Below the pieces are notes generated by a model. It was not told the DNA's origin. It worked only from the letters and a program-made list of their open reading frames with translations, and searched no databases. The position numbers were made by a program, and so were the translations under genes. Below, one piece after another: positions 31,356 to 41,228 of a stretch of DNA of 64,000 nucleotides (position 1 is the first letter of the stretch; every line of letters starts with the position of its first letter). The stretch is taken from NCBI GenBank assembly GCA_047967505.1, contig CM106538.1. One strand, given 5' to 3'. The DNA is from Dipteris shenzhenensis. Taxonomy: Eukaryota; Polypodiophyta; Polypodiopsida; Gleicheniales.

Positions 31356-32123
31356 CTATCCAATGCCCATCAATACACGACAATACTCAAACCGCTGACT
31401 AGGTAGACTCTTCGTCAGCATATCTACAGGGTTATCATCTGTATGAACCTTGACAAGCTCTATGCGCTTGTCCTCAAGTACCTCCCTGATGAAATGGTAC
31501 CTGACCTCAATGTGTTTGGTCTTTGCATGAAAGACCGGATTCCGTGCTAGCTGAATAGCACTCATGGAATCACTATGCAATGTCGGTACACCTGTATGAA
31601 TCCCCAAATCTCCCACTAGCCGATCAAGCCATATAGCCTCCTTGCAACCCTCTGTGGCTGCAACATACTCAGCCTCTGTGGTAGACAAAGCCACGCACTT
31701 CTGTGCACGAGACATCCACGACACTGCACCACCTGCAAAGGTGAACACATAACCAGAAGTGGATCTCCTACTATCCACATGCCCTGCATAGTCTGAATCT
31801 GTGTACCCAAGTACACGCATGTCTCCTTTACCAAAGCAAATGCACATCTCCTTGGTATTCTTCATGTACCTCATGATGCACTTAACTGCCTCCCAATGCC
31901 TCTTTCCTGGATTAGCCATATACCGGCTAACAACTCCCACTGCAAATGCAATGTCTAGTCTAGTAGCTATCATAGCATACATAAGACTCCCAACTGCTGA
32001 TGCATAAGGAACCTTGGCCATCATGGCCCTCTCCTCATCTGATTTGGGACTATCTGTATGACTCAGTTTCACATATGGAGGCAATGGAGTACTCACTGCC
32101 TTCCCCCCCTCCATATTGAAACG
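31356..32123 (-). pseudogene. Copia D RNase H, separated from RT by one in-frame TAG
   Basis: In the same frame as the main gag-pol frame, directly after the TAG at 32124-32126. Contains KVPYASAVGSLMYAMIATRL, GYTDSDYAGHVDSRRSTSGY (catalytic Asp), VALSTTEAEYVAATEG (catalytic Glu region), HSDSMSAIQLARNPVFHAKT and VDMLTKSLPSQRF. It has no internal damage. Unless the stop is read through, this domain is not made from this copy. Confidence 0.9.
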
Positions 32124-35100
32124 CTATAATACTTTTGTAACATACTCTTTTTGTGAAAGCCAAAGGAGTTTCCTACTCCGATCACGTGTGATGCGCATAC
32201 CAAGAATATGACCTGCAAATCCCAAATCCTTCATATCAAAGGCCTCATGCAACTTGGCCTTTAATGCATCTAGCTCATAAGTATTCTTGCTAGCCAATAG
32301 CATATCATCCACATATAGTGCCAGGATTATCAGGCTACTATCCTTAGCCCTTTTAGTGTAGAGGCAGTGATCAATTTCACTCCTTCTAAAACCCTGGGAC
32401 CGAATGAAAGCATCAAACTTCTGATACCATTCTCTAGGTGCTTGCTTAAGACCATAGAGACTCTTTTTCAGCTTGCAAACTAAATGCTCTTTGCCCTTTT
32501 CTTCAAAGCCTTCCGGTTGCACCATGTAAATGTCCTCATGCAAATCCCCATGCAAGAAAGCTGTCTTGACATCCATTTGCATAAGCTCCATATCCTCTAC
32601 TGCCGCTAGTCCAAGCATGCATCTAAGTGTGGTCATCTTCACAACCGGAGAGAATATCTCATCAAAGTCCACACCCTTCTCTTGCTTGAACCCTTTAGCA
32701 ACCAAACGGGCCTTGTATCTAGGCACATCATCACCTGTGACCTTCATTTTGTAGACCCATTTACATGGCAATGCTTTCTTTCCATGTGGCAAAGAAACCA
32801 AGTCCCAAGTCTTATTCTTCATAAGTGAACTCATCTCTGATTGCATAGCATACTCCCACTTGCGTTGATCCTCACGCATCATAGCCTCTTTGTAGCAAGA
32901 AGGCTCCCCGCAATCAGTAAGCATCACATAGTCTACCCCTGGAACAAACCTATCAGGCGGTCTAGACACTCTAGATGATCTTCTCAAGGGCATTTCAGCT
33001 TGCTGTCCCACTTGCATATCAGCCACATTTGGCTCATCATTTCCACCAATAGATGATTCATCATCTACCCTTGATTGTATACCTGTGGGAGTACTTGGTT
33101 GTACCATTTCTTGCACATTTGGTGCATGGACAGCTTGCTGCCTATCAACATATGTAGGTGGATTCACATCCTGGAAAGTGATTCTCCTCATTTCCACATC
33201 CCTCATGGGTGCCTTATGCATCTTCTTCTCATTGAAGACCACATCATGGCTGCGTATGATCTTCTTTGCTTCTGGATCCCAGAGACGATAGCCCATCTCT
33301 CCACTTTCACCATAACCTAGAAAGATGCATTTCCTAGACTTAGGATCTAGCTTCTTTCGAAGCTCTTTTGGCACATGTGCATATGCCTCACACCCAAATA
33401 TACGCAAATGAGAGTAAGAGGGCTTCTTGCCACTCCATGCCTCTTCAGGAATACCACCATCCAAACTCTTACTAGGTGATCTATTGATCACATGCACTGC
33501 AGTCTTCATTGCCTCAGCCCAAAAACCACCAGAAAGACTTGCATTGGAAAGCATGCATTGCAACCTTTCTTGAATGGTACGGTTCATCTTTTCTGCAACT
33601 GGATTTTGCTCTGGAGTACGAGGGGATGTGAGCTCCCTCTTAATCCCACGAGTATCACAGAAATGCTGAAAGTCATGAGAGAGATACTCTCCACCATTGT
33701 CAGTCCGTAGGCATTTAAGCGTTCTACCTGACTGATTCTCAACCAAGGCCAGCCATTTCTGAAATACCTGGAACACATCACTCTTCCGAGCTATAGCATA
33801 AGCCCACACTTTCCTAGTTGCATCATCAATGAATGTCACATAGTATTTAGCCCCGCCTAATGACCGTGTAGGCATGGGACCACATACGTCTGAATGCACC
33901 AAATCAAGCATTTCAAACTCTTTCTTTCCCCTTCTTTTATGGGCTGATTTAGTCTGCTTCCCATAGAGACAGTGCTCACAAAATTCAAAATCAGAGAAAC
34001 TCAAATGCGGTACATAACCCAAACGGCATAAGAGTTTCATTCCATTCTGGCTCATGTGCCCCAACCTGCAATGCCACAAAGAAGTGCTTGGCTGCTCGGT
34101 TATTGCAACAACATGATCAAATACCCCTGATACATGTAAGGGATACAAAGTCCCACACTTGGCACCCCTAGCCAAAAGCATAGAGCCCTTCTGAATTTTC
34201 CAACTCTGAAAGCCAAAAGTGGTGTGAAAACCAGCATCATCTAGCTGACCCACTGAAATAAGGCTCTTGGTCAGCTTAGGCACATGTCTCACATGTTTCA
34301 AAACAAATGCAGACCCATTTGCAAAAGAAAACTTTATGTCACCTGCTCCCACTATGTCACATGCATAGTCATTTCCAAGATGCACACAACATGTCTTTCC
34401 ACTATCATAAGTGGAGAACCATTCCCTATGGGGAGTAACATGGAATGAAGCACCAGAATCCAAAATCCAATCCTGGGAATATGCATCATCTGAAGTGGTA
34501 AGCAACTCTGTAGATAAACTAGACATGAAGAGAACATCATTGTCACTATCATGTGTGACTGCATTGATCTCCTCGATCTTCACTTTTCCTTTGTCCTCCC
34601 TTGGACTCTCTTCCTTTTGATTTGCACCCCAATTTGCATTCTTTTTCTTATCCTTTTGCTCTCTTTTCAGCTTGTAGCAATCCTTTTTCATATGGCCCTT
34701 CTTGCCACAATGGTAACACTCAATGTTCTGTGCCCTGGATTTGCTACGAGACTTCCCTCTTTCTTGGGACTTCCCCCTGAACTGTGATCTGCCCCTTTGC
34801 ACATTTAAGGCTGCATCCTGCTTGTTGCCATCCATAGACTTCCGTCTAATCTCCTCGGCCAACAAGCTACCCACAACATCATCAAATTTCAGTACTCCAC
34901 CAGGTGCAGAGTTACTGACAGTTGTACGGAAGGTATCCCATGAGGATGGCAATGAACATAAGAGAAATATTGCCTTAGTCTCCGCATCAAAATTCATTTT
35001 CTGAGCCTGAAGCTGGCTGAAAATAATATTGAATTCATTCAAGTGAGAAGCAATGGAGACCCCTTCCTTCATCTGTAGCTCAAACAACCTCTTCATGAGG

Positions 35101-35420
35101 TAAACTTTATTAGAGGCAGTTTCCTTCTCATAAGTGGCACACAGTTTCTTCCACAAATCTTCCGTAGTCTGCTCATTTACTACTGTGAAATAAACTGACT
35201 CTGCAAGATGAAGTCTAATAGTAGACTTTGCTAATGCATCCAACTCATTCCAATCATCCTCAGACATATTTGCAGGCTTAGCTTCAATCCCTGCCAAGGG
35301 TTTAATCTGCTTCTTTTGAATAAGCACATCCCTTATCTGTTCTTTCCACAAAGAAAAGTTTGTCCCATCAAACTTTTTAATGCTGAAAAACTCCTTTTCA
35401 GGCATGGAAGAGGATGCCAT
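32124..35420 (-). CDS. Copia D gag-protease-integrase-reverse transcriptase polyprotein
   Basis: An uninterrupted frame (1,106 codons if an upstream ATG at 35444 is used). The ATG at 35420 (MASSSMPEKEFFSIKKFDGT) is preferred because copia gag normally opens this way. Counting from the upstream ATG: gag about 20-240; CCHC knuckle 243-256 (CYHCGKKGHMKKDC); protease DSGAS near 330; integrase zinc site LWHCRLGHM...CEHCLYGKQ about 457-497; catalytic triad Asp519 (HSDVCGPM), Asp582 (RTDNGGEY) and Glu618 (NPVAEKMN), with exactly 35 residues between the last two; RT with KARLVAKGFKQEKG, QMDVKTAFLHGDL, SLYGLKQAPREW and YVDD at 1044-1047. It ends KVL then TAG. The broken relative copia A has CAG here, so the stop is probably a point mutation. 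Confidence 0.95.
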   Translation of the reverse strand: MASSSMPEKEFFSIKKFDGTNFSLWKEQIRDVLIQKKQIKPLAGIEAKPANMSEDDWNELDALAKSTIRLHLAESVYFTVVNEQTTEDLWKKLCATYEKETASNKVYLMKRLFELQMKEGVSIASHLNEFNIIFSQLQAQKMNFDAETKAIFLLCSLPSSWDTFRTTVSNSAPGGVLKFDDVVGSLLAEEIRRKSMDGNKQDAALNVQRGRSQFRGKSQERGKSRSKSRAQNIECYHCGKKGHMKKDCYKLKREQKDKKKNANWGANQKEESPREDKGKVKIEEINAVTHDSDNDVLFMSSLSTELLTTSDDAYSQDWILDSGASFHVTPHREWFSTYDSGKTCCVHLGNDYACDIVGAGDIKFSFANGSAFVLKHVRHVPKLTKSLISVGQLDDAGFHTTFGFQSWKIQKGSMLLARGAKCGTLYPLHVSGVFDHVVAITEQPSTSLWHCRLGHMSQNGMKLLCRLGYVPHLSFSDFEFCEHCLYGKQTKSAHKRRGKKEFEMLDLVHSDVCGPMPTRSLGGAKYYVTFIDDATRKVWAYAIARKSDVFQVFQKWLALVENQSGRTLKCLRTDNGGEYLSHDFQHFCDTRGIKRELTSPRTPEQNPVAEKMNRTIQERLQCMLSNASLSGGFWAEAMKTAVHVINRSPSKSLDGGIPEEAWSGKKPSYSHLRIFGCEAYAHVPKELRKKLDPKSRKCIFLGYGESGEMGYRLWDPEAKKIIRSHDVVFNEKKMHKAPMRDVEMRRITFQDVNPPTYVDRQQAVHAPNVQEMVQPSTPTGIQSRVDDESSIGGNDEPNVADMQVGQQAEMPLRRSSRVSRPPDRFVPGVDYVMLTDCGEPSCYKEAMMREDQRKWEYAMQSEMSSLMKNKTWDLVSLPHGKKALPCKWVYKMKVTGDDVPRYKARLVAKGFKQEKGVDFDEIFSPVVKMTTLRCMLGLAAVEDMELMQMDVKTAFLHGDLHEDIYMVQPEGFEEKGKEHLVCKLKKSLYGLKQAPREWYQKFDAFIRSQGFRRSEIDHCLYTKRAKDSSLIILALYVDDMLLASKNTYELDALKAKLHEAFDMKDLGFAGHILGMRITRDRSRKLLWLSQKEYVTKVL

Positions 35421-36841
35421 GATGCAAATAAAGCAAAATCTCAAATGCTAGTGCCTGCAAGAGAGAATCACACCAAATACCAGGTGCACCCAAATGTGTA
35501 TGCCACAATAGAGTGAAATATCACCAAAACTCAAAGCTCAAAGCATCAAAAGATGCATCTGACTCATGTGCATATACTATGCATCCATATGAGCAAATCT
35601 GGCCCAAAAGAAAATGCCAATAAGTGCCAAATGACTCAAGCATAAACACTGTCCACTGGCATATGCATCAATAATGTCTCATCCAAGAGAGCATAGCACT
35701 ATCAGTGCATCACCTGCAATGTGTCAAAGCTGTCCCTCAGCTTAAAATAGCATCCATGTGCAAGGCGTCCATAAAAAATAGCATCCCACAAGGCAATTTG
35801 GGCCTATCAGCGCATCCAACAAGGACCGCAATGCATTCAAATGGCCTATAAATCATCCACTGCAACCCAATGCATACCACGAATGAGCGCACACTGCTCA
35901 AACTGCAACTAGAGTGATCTGCATAAGGTATGCTCAAGAAATCATAGTCCCACGGTAATGACCGCTACTGAAAATAGAACCTGAGATGCCTCAAAACATG
36001 GGCGCCATTGCATAATTGGACTCAGCAAGAAAATCTGCAAATATCTCTCTTCTGCCGAAACTCCAAAATCCCAACCGATGAGTGAGAAATGGGAGTCAAC
36101 ACTTATCCACTGCCATGTGGCATAAATCTAAGGTTTCAAAACCTTAGTATGAAAAATGCATAACAGAGAGACGAAATCGAATACACAGAGATTTATAACT
36201 CTAAAAATCCTCCACCGAATCACGCAAAAACTGATAGGTAGGGGTTTTTGGGCGTCCGGAACGCAATGGGACAGACGGTTTTGGAAACCGTGGTCTCAAT
36301 CACTGGGTCCAACACACGGACTGAAAAACGTTTTTGGAAACAGAGCTATCTGTAAACTCCACCGGAGTGCGAATGATGAGCAACATAGAAGTTTTAGGAC
36401 CTCCTGAGTCCACCGGAACTGACAGATCTGCAAATGGTTGCTCCAAACTTGAGTTCCAATACCCGGGCAAAAAACGCAGGAACTGACACAGTGAGTCCGA
36501 ACTCCAATGAAATGATCCCAGATTCAAGAATGAAGGTGTTTCCAAGCTCTTGAAGTAATGTGGACACCAAAAGCAAGCAATAGTTGCCTCTACAAGTCAA
36601 TACGGAGTCTTTGTCATCGAACGGAACAGGGAAAAGCTCAAAAAACGACTTTTTCTTTGAAAGCTCTTAACAGGCTCTCAAAACCACTTCGCAAAGCCAA
36701 AGTGACTTTTCCAAAGGTTTCTCCAAGGTCTCTGCACACTCGGATGCAAGTAAAGTCACCCACAAAGCTTCCCACAGAGCTTCTCCTTCCTCCCACAGAG
36801 TTGCTGAGCTTCCAAGCATTCACGCACGCTCAGCTAGATCA
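35421..36841 (-). other. Copia D long 5' leader
   Basis: About 1.4 kb lies between the primer site and the gag ATG. Only short, unrelated frames occur on the element strand. It should contain the packaging and dimerisation signals and perhaps elements for translation far from the cap, but no motif is diagnostic. Confidence 0.7.
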
Positions 36842-36858
36842 CCCGGGCTCTGATACCA
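36842..36858 (-). other. Copia D primer binding site
   Basis: Element-sense TGGTATCAGAGCCCGGG, two bases inside the 5' LTR. The first 13 bases match initiator tRNA-Met. Confidence 0.92.
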
Positions 36859-36860
36859 GT

Positions 36861-37031
36861 TGAGAGTGCTCTCAACGGAAGCAAGAACGGAAGAAGGAGA
36901 GAGAGAGACAGAGAGCCACACAAGTTTTGGTGGGTGCATAACCACCCTAATCTTCTTTTTCATTCATTTATATATGTGTTTGAGTATTGTACATAACTGG
37001 GGTTAAGGCACAGTGACCTTTAACCCCCACA
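36861..37031 (-). repeat. Copia D 5' LTR
   Basis: Identical to 31132-31302 over all 171 bp. It is followed by the TATGA target duplication at 37032-37036. Confidence 0.95.
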
Positions 37032-37680
37032 TATGATAGCATCATGAAGAATAAAACTTGGGAGCTGGTAGATCAACCACCTAACAAAAAGGTTATTGGC
37101 ACCAAGTGGGTTTGGAAGTAACGTACAAGGCCGATGGGACTTTGGAAAAGAACAGAGCCAGATTGGTTGCACAAGGATTTCTGCAGGTTGAAGGATTTGA
37201 TTTTCAAGAATCTTTCACTCTGACTGCCAGAATGACCACTATTCGCATAGTACTCTCAGTGGCTCCTCATAAAAAGTGGCCAATTTATCAAATGGATGTT
37301 AAATCAGCATTCTTGAATGGTGACCTCAAGGAGGAGGTGTACGTGGCTCAGCCACCAGGGCTTGAGGCCCCCCATTCTCAAAACAAGTTATGTAAGCTCA
37401 AGAAGGCTTTGTATCGGGGCTAAAATAGGCTCCAAGAGCATGGCACCAATGGATAGACAAATTTTTTTATAAATTAAACTTCAAAAGATGTGCCTCAGAT
37501 GCTAACTTGTATGTGTACAAGAAGATGGACAATCTGCTATTATTGTTCTATATGTGGATGATCTCCTTATTACAGGTGACTATGAAGACATGATCCAGCA
37601 GATAAGAAAGACATTGAGTACTGAGTTTTTGATGACAGCAGACTTAGGCTTGATGCACTAATGTTTGGGGATTAAAATCT
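37032..37680 (+). pseudogene. Copia B reverse transcriptase after copia D (broken)
   Basis: Continues [20 protein letters not shown] and GTKWVWK. Next come a shift, [40 protein letters not shown] and [10 protein letters not shown]. An extra base breaks the YGLKQAP motif. The active-site block LYVDDLLITG is present near 37550 in another frame. Confidence 0.85.
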
Positions 37681-38507
37681 GGCAAAGGCAAGATCTTCAT
37701 CTCTCAACAGAAATATGCAAGGGAGACCTTGAAGGCATTTGGTATGTCCGAGTGCAAGGAGATAGCTACACCTATGGAGGTAAATGCAAGGTTGTCTATG
37801 GAGGATGCCTCAGCACCAGAAAACATCGGGAGGTACATGAAGTTGGTCGACAGTCTCATCTATCTGTGCAACACCAGACCAGACATCAGTTTTGCTATTG
37901 GCATTTTGAGCAGGTTCTCCAATAAGCCCCGAGAGAATCATTAGAATGCAAGGATGTGGGTGCTCAAGTATGTGAAGGGCACTCTTGATTATGGCATCAT
38001 CTATGGTACGGGCACTTCCTTGGCTGGTCATTATGACTCAAATTTGGCTGGAGATGTTGATTCTAGGAAATCAATTTATGGATATTGTTTCTCTTTAGGT
38101 TCAAGTATCTTCTCTTGGATCAGTAAGAAACAACCAACAGTGGCATTGTCTTCTACCGAGGCTAAGTACAAGGGAGCATGTTTTGCATCTTGTGAAGCAG
38201 TGTGGCTGAGGAGGATCTTATGGCACATGGGAGTGCAAGGGGATGAGGCACTTGTGCTGGGGTGCAACAATCAAAGTTGCATGGCCATTGCTAAAAATCC
38301 AGTGTTTCATGCATGCACAAAACATATAGAGATTCAATATCACTATGTGCATGATTTGATTGAGGATGGGATAGTGGAATTGGTCTGCAGTCCAACAAAA
38401 CAAAATGGAGAAGATATCTTCACCAAGGCACTCGAGAAGGATCAGCTTCAGGGTCATCTTCAGAGACTCGACATTGAGTTCACCTATGGGTGGACATTGA
38501 GAAGGGG
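37681..38507 (+). pseudogene. Copia B RNase H (broken) and polypurine tract
   Basis: Encodes MKAFGMSECKEIATPMEVNA, LIYLCNTRPDISFAIGILSR, a TAG near 37944, YDSNLAGDVDSRKSIYGYCF, KKQPTVALSSTEAKYKGACF (Glu to Lys in TEAEY), NPVFHACTKHIEIQYHYVHD and EDIFTKALEK. The Glu-to-Lys change affects the active-site region. ATTGAGAAGGGG at 38496-38507 is the polypurine tract. Confidence 0.85.
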
Positions 38508-39139
38508 TGTTAGATATGCTCAATGCCCCACCCTCCTGGTAACCACCAGTGGTTCAAGGTGCTCAAGTTGTAAGGCACCCATATGAGGAGAAGCCATGTG
38601 TGAGCCTGGGACACTGGATGGATCCTGACTTGCATGTCAAGTGAGGTCTATCAATGAGACCGTTGATGGTAGAAAGGTGATTGTGTGGGAGCCCCTTACT
38701 CTTACTAGGGCCAACCCCCTTGGTGGGGGTTCGGGGGCGAGAGCCCTTGAGGCGACAGTATAGGGAATATTACATGAATATTCCATGGATGACTAGTCGG
38801 CTCCACCGACTAGGTTGACTAGTTGACTCCACTGACTAGGTTGATTGGTCGGTTCCACTGACTATGTTGATCCAACTACCGCCCTCATAGCTATAAAGAG
38901 GTGACCTCCCTAGTCCATTGTATCAAATTAGTTCAGTCAGATCAGATCTTCCAGCTAGTAGCTCTCCACCTAGTGTTTGTCTAGATCACCATGTAAGCTC
39001 CACTGTGGGAGTGCACGGGTGGATGGAGCCATCATTTGTACTACATCAGTATTGAAGGAAAATTTTGTTCCTCTCTATTTTGCTGTGTACTCTCTATTCT
39101 TTGTTCAATTTCTATTCCGCTGTGCCGTGTAATTTAACA
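38508..39139 (+). repeat. Copia B 3' LTR
   Basis: 632 bp, from TGTTAG to TTAACA. It has three AGTCGG-type stem units (about 38793-38868) against two in the 5' LTR, a shortened GC-rich segment, and many substitutions relative to the 5' LTR, so B is the oldest of the three nested elements. Confidence 0.9.
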
Positions 39140-41129
39140 AGGTCTCCCACCAATGCAAAAGGCTAATTTCAACATATGCCTTGCCAATGATTCATAAGCA
39201 AAACCCTTGGGAATAGTGAATGTCGTGTCAACAAAAGTCACAAGAGTCTACTTTTCCATTCAATTTGGAATCTTGGATCTCCCAAGAAATACTATCAATC
39301 TTACTGGGACATCCTTGGTTGCAGGAAGCATCAGTTCCCCATGATTGGGGAACTGATAACTGACAATCCAAAATCGTGACACCACAATCAGGGTGAATGT
39401 GAATTTAACATGCTTATAAGGTCTTGGAACCAATACCACTATGAATGGAAACTGGGCCGGAGACTATTACCAACAAAGAAAACTATAGGAAGAAGGGCAG
39501 TCATTATGTGCATACCAATAGTAGAATCAAAGTGGAAGGAAGGAGATAAATAGTCCACGCCATCGAGACAGCCACGTAGAGAATAGTGAATGACCATGAG
39601 AATAAATGACCAAATTTGGTAGCATATAACACTAAGAAAGCCAGTGAGAAGAAAAGAGAATGATCTCTTGTAAGATGAAGGTCGAGCCACCTGTTGAATG
39701 CCAAGAAATAGATCACAAGAAGGAGGAGCTTTACATAAAAAGAAGGCTAATAATCACGTAGAAGTTGTGCATAGCCAGTATCTACAGGACTATGATCAAG
39801 GCATGAATAGAGCGAGGTCCCTGAGGATTAAGGTTCGCCATTGAGCAGGACAACGAAGTAGGAAGTAACACAAATTGAAAGCGAGGCTAGACACCAAGAT
39901 AGTGTAATGAGATAAGTACGAATGGGTAAAGAGGAGCATAGAGGATGCAAAAACAATAAGAAGGTGGTAATTTATAACCTAGAGGGAGGTTATTAAGGGA
40001 GGTTACATAGTGATGGTTTTACACAAGAAGGCGTTATAGGGGAATATTTAGTAATAGTTTAAGGTACAAGATAAGGGGGGAAGAGTGGGGGTTAGTGGGG
40101 TGGTGGTTAGTAGAAGTATAGACTAGGCTAGGGTCTTAAGGTTAGAATAAGTTAAGTTAAAAGCTTTAGTTTGGTAAGGGCATAGTTTAGAAAAGGTTAT
40201 CCTTGAAAAACCCGTACCGCTTTAAGTAACATAAATAACATTAATTAAAAAAGGCCCTATGGGTTTATTATGACTTTTTTTAAAGAAAAAAGTACATCAA
40301 CAAGAAATAAGTAAAAGAAGAGCTTTGGCATCTTTATTTCACTCTAAATAGTAATGACCTTAGGGGAAAAAAAATAATTAACTCTAAAAAATTAAAGTTT
40401 AAAACAACAAGAAAACTTACTAATAGAGGGTTTAAACAATTAAAAGATTTAATAGGGTTAAAGGCCAAGAAGAAGCTATGTAACCGATTGCCAAATGATT
40501 TATCACGACATTATAGTATAATAATAGTCTTAAATATAACAATTGTATAAATTAAAAACAAAAGCCAAGAGAAGAACAGTAAATAACAGTTTTAAAAGTT
40601 ACCTAAAGAAATAGCGAATGTATAACAAGAAAAAAATTAGTTAGGAAAGAATCTAAAAGAGGGAGTTAAACCAAGAAAGGTCAATTATTATTTTCAAAAA
40701 CCAAGAAAATTAATTACCATAATAAAGGGAATGGAGTAGTTAATTATTATAAAACATATGATAGGCAAGGGGGTAGGAATCATTATATTACTGCATTGCT
40801 TAAGGTAATGCAAAAAGAGTCAAGTAAACTAGTAAGCTTACAAATTGAAGAAGCTACTAGAACAAAATACTAAACTGATCACTCCCAAAATTTTAGGATC
40901 CATGTACAAGCTGTCATTCTTCCATCAAAGCAAAAGTTCCCATACACCACCAAAGATTAGGGATCCATGAACTTGATAGCCATAAGATGTCAATATTCCA
41001 TTAGAGAGACGGTTCCCTACATATATAACCATAACAGATTAAAAAAGAAGAATTTCTAAAAGGTTTTGTAAGCACTATGTGTGTGCAACAAATGTTAGTG
41101 TGCGTGAGTATGTTTGTGTGAGAAGAAGT
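39140..41129. other. Spacer right of copia B with a short gypsy echo
   Basis: At 39361-39405, TGACAATCCAAAATCGTGAC and ACACCACAATCAGGGTGAATGTG match the complement of the gypsy gag-side fragment in the 4.8-9.06 kb array. This indicates a relic of that family. The rest is AT-rich with no assignable gene. Confidence 0.5.
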
Positions 41130-41134
41130 AACCA

Positions 41135-41168
<34 letters not shown>

Positions 41169-41181
41169 GATTAAAAAGTCT

Positions 41182-41225
<44 letters not shown>
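41130..41225 (+). repeat. TG microsatellite, interrupted
   Basis: Two long TG runs separated by GATTAAAAAGTCTCA. Confidence 0.95.

Positions 41226-41228
<3 letters not shown>

Larger units (their letters stand above)
31132..37031 (-). mobile_element. Copia D, full-length young Ty1/copia element
   Basis: A 5.9-kb minus-strand element inserted into copia B RT. It has identical 171-bp LTRs, a perfect 5-bp target duplication (TATGA), a polypurine tract, a tRNA-Met primer site and one gag-pol frame broken only by a TAG at 32124-32126. All catalytic motifs are intact. The identical LTRs mean it is the most recent insertion in the window. The 1.4-kb untranslated leader is long for the superfamily. 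Confidence 0.95.
22566..39139 (+). mobile_element. Copia B, outer Ty1/copia element of a three-element nest
   Basis: Both LTRs (620 and 632 bp, TGTTAGATATGCTC...TAATTTAACA) bound a plus-strand element stretched to 16.6 kb by copia C and copia D. Native pieces are the primer site at 23186, gag 23263-23672, integrase 29937-30868, RT in two parts (31028-31131 and from 37037), and RNase H up to a polypurine tract at 38498-38507. The gag C-terminus, zinc knuckle and protease are missing. The flanks (TGCTT on the left, AGGTC on the right) do not form an obvious target duplication. Confidence 0.9.

Noticed and set aside
32124-32126. Rescue of the copia D stop by RNA editing
   Set aside because: U-to-C editing occurs in fern organelles, but there is no basis for it in nuclear transcripts. 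Copia A shows CAG, so a point mutation is simpler.
33075-35004. Plus-strand frames inside copia D
   Set aside because: Antisense shadows of the intact gag-pol frame.
39439-39716. Hydrophobic minus-strand frames resembling a membrane protein
   Set aside because: Two overlapping short frames, no conserved motif, in AT-rich spacer; not supportable.
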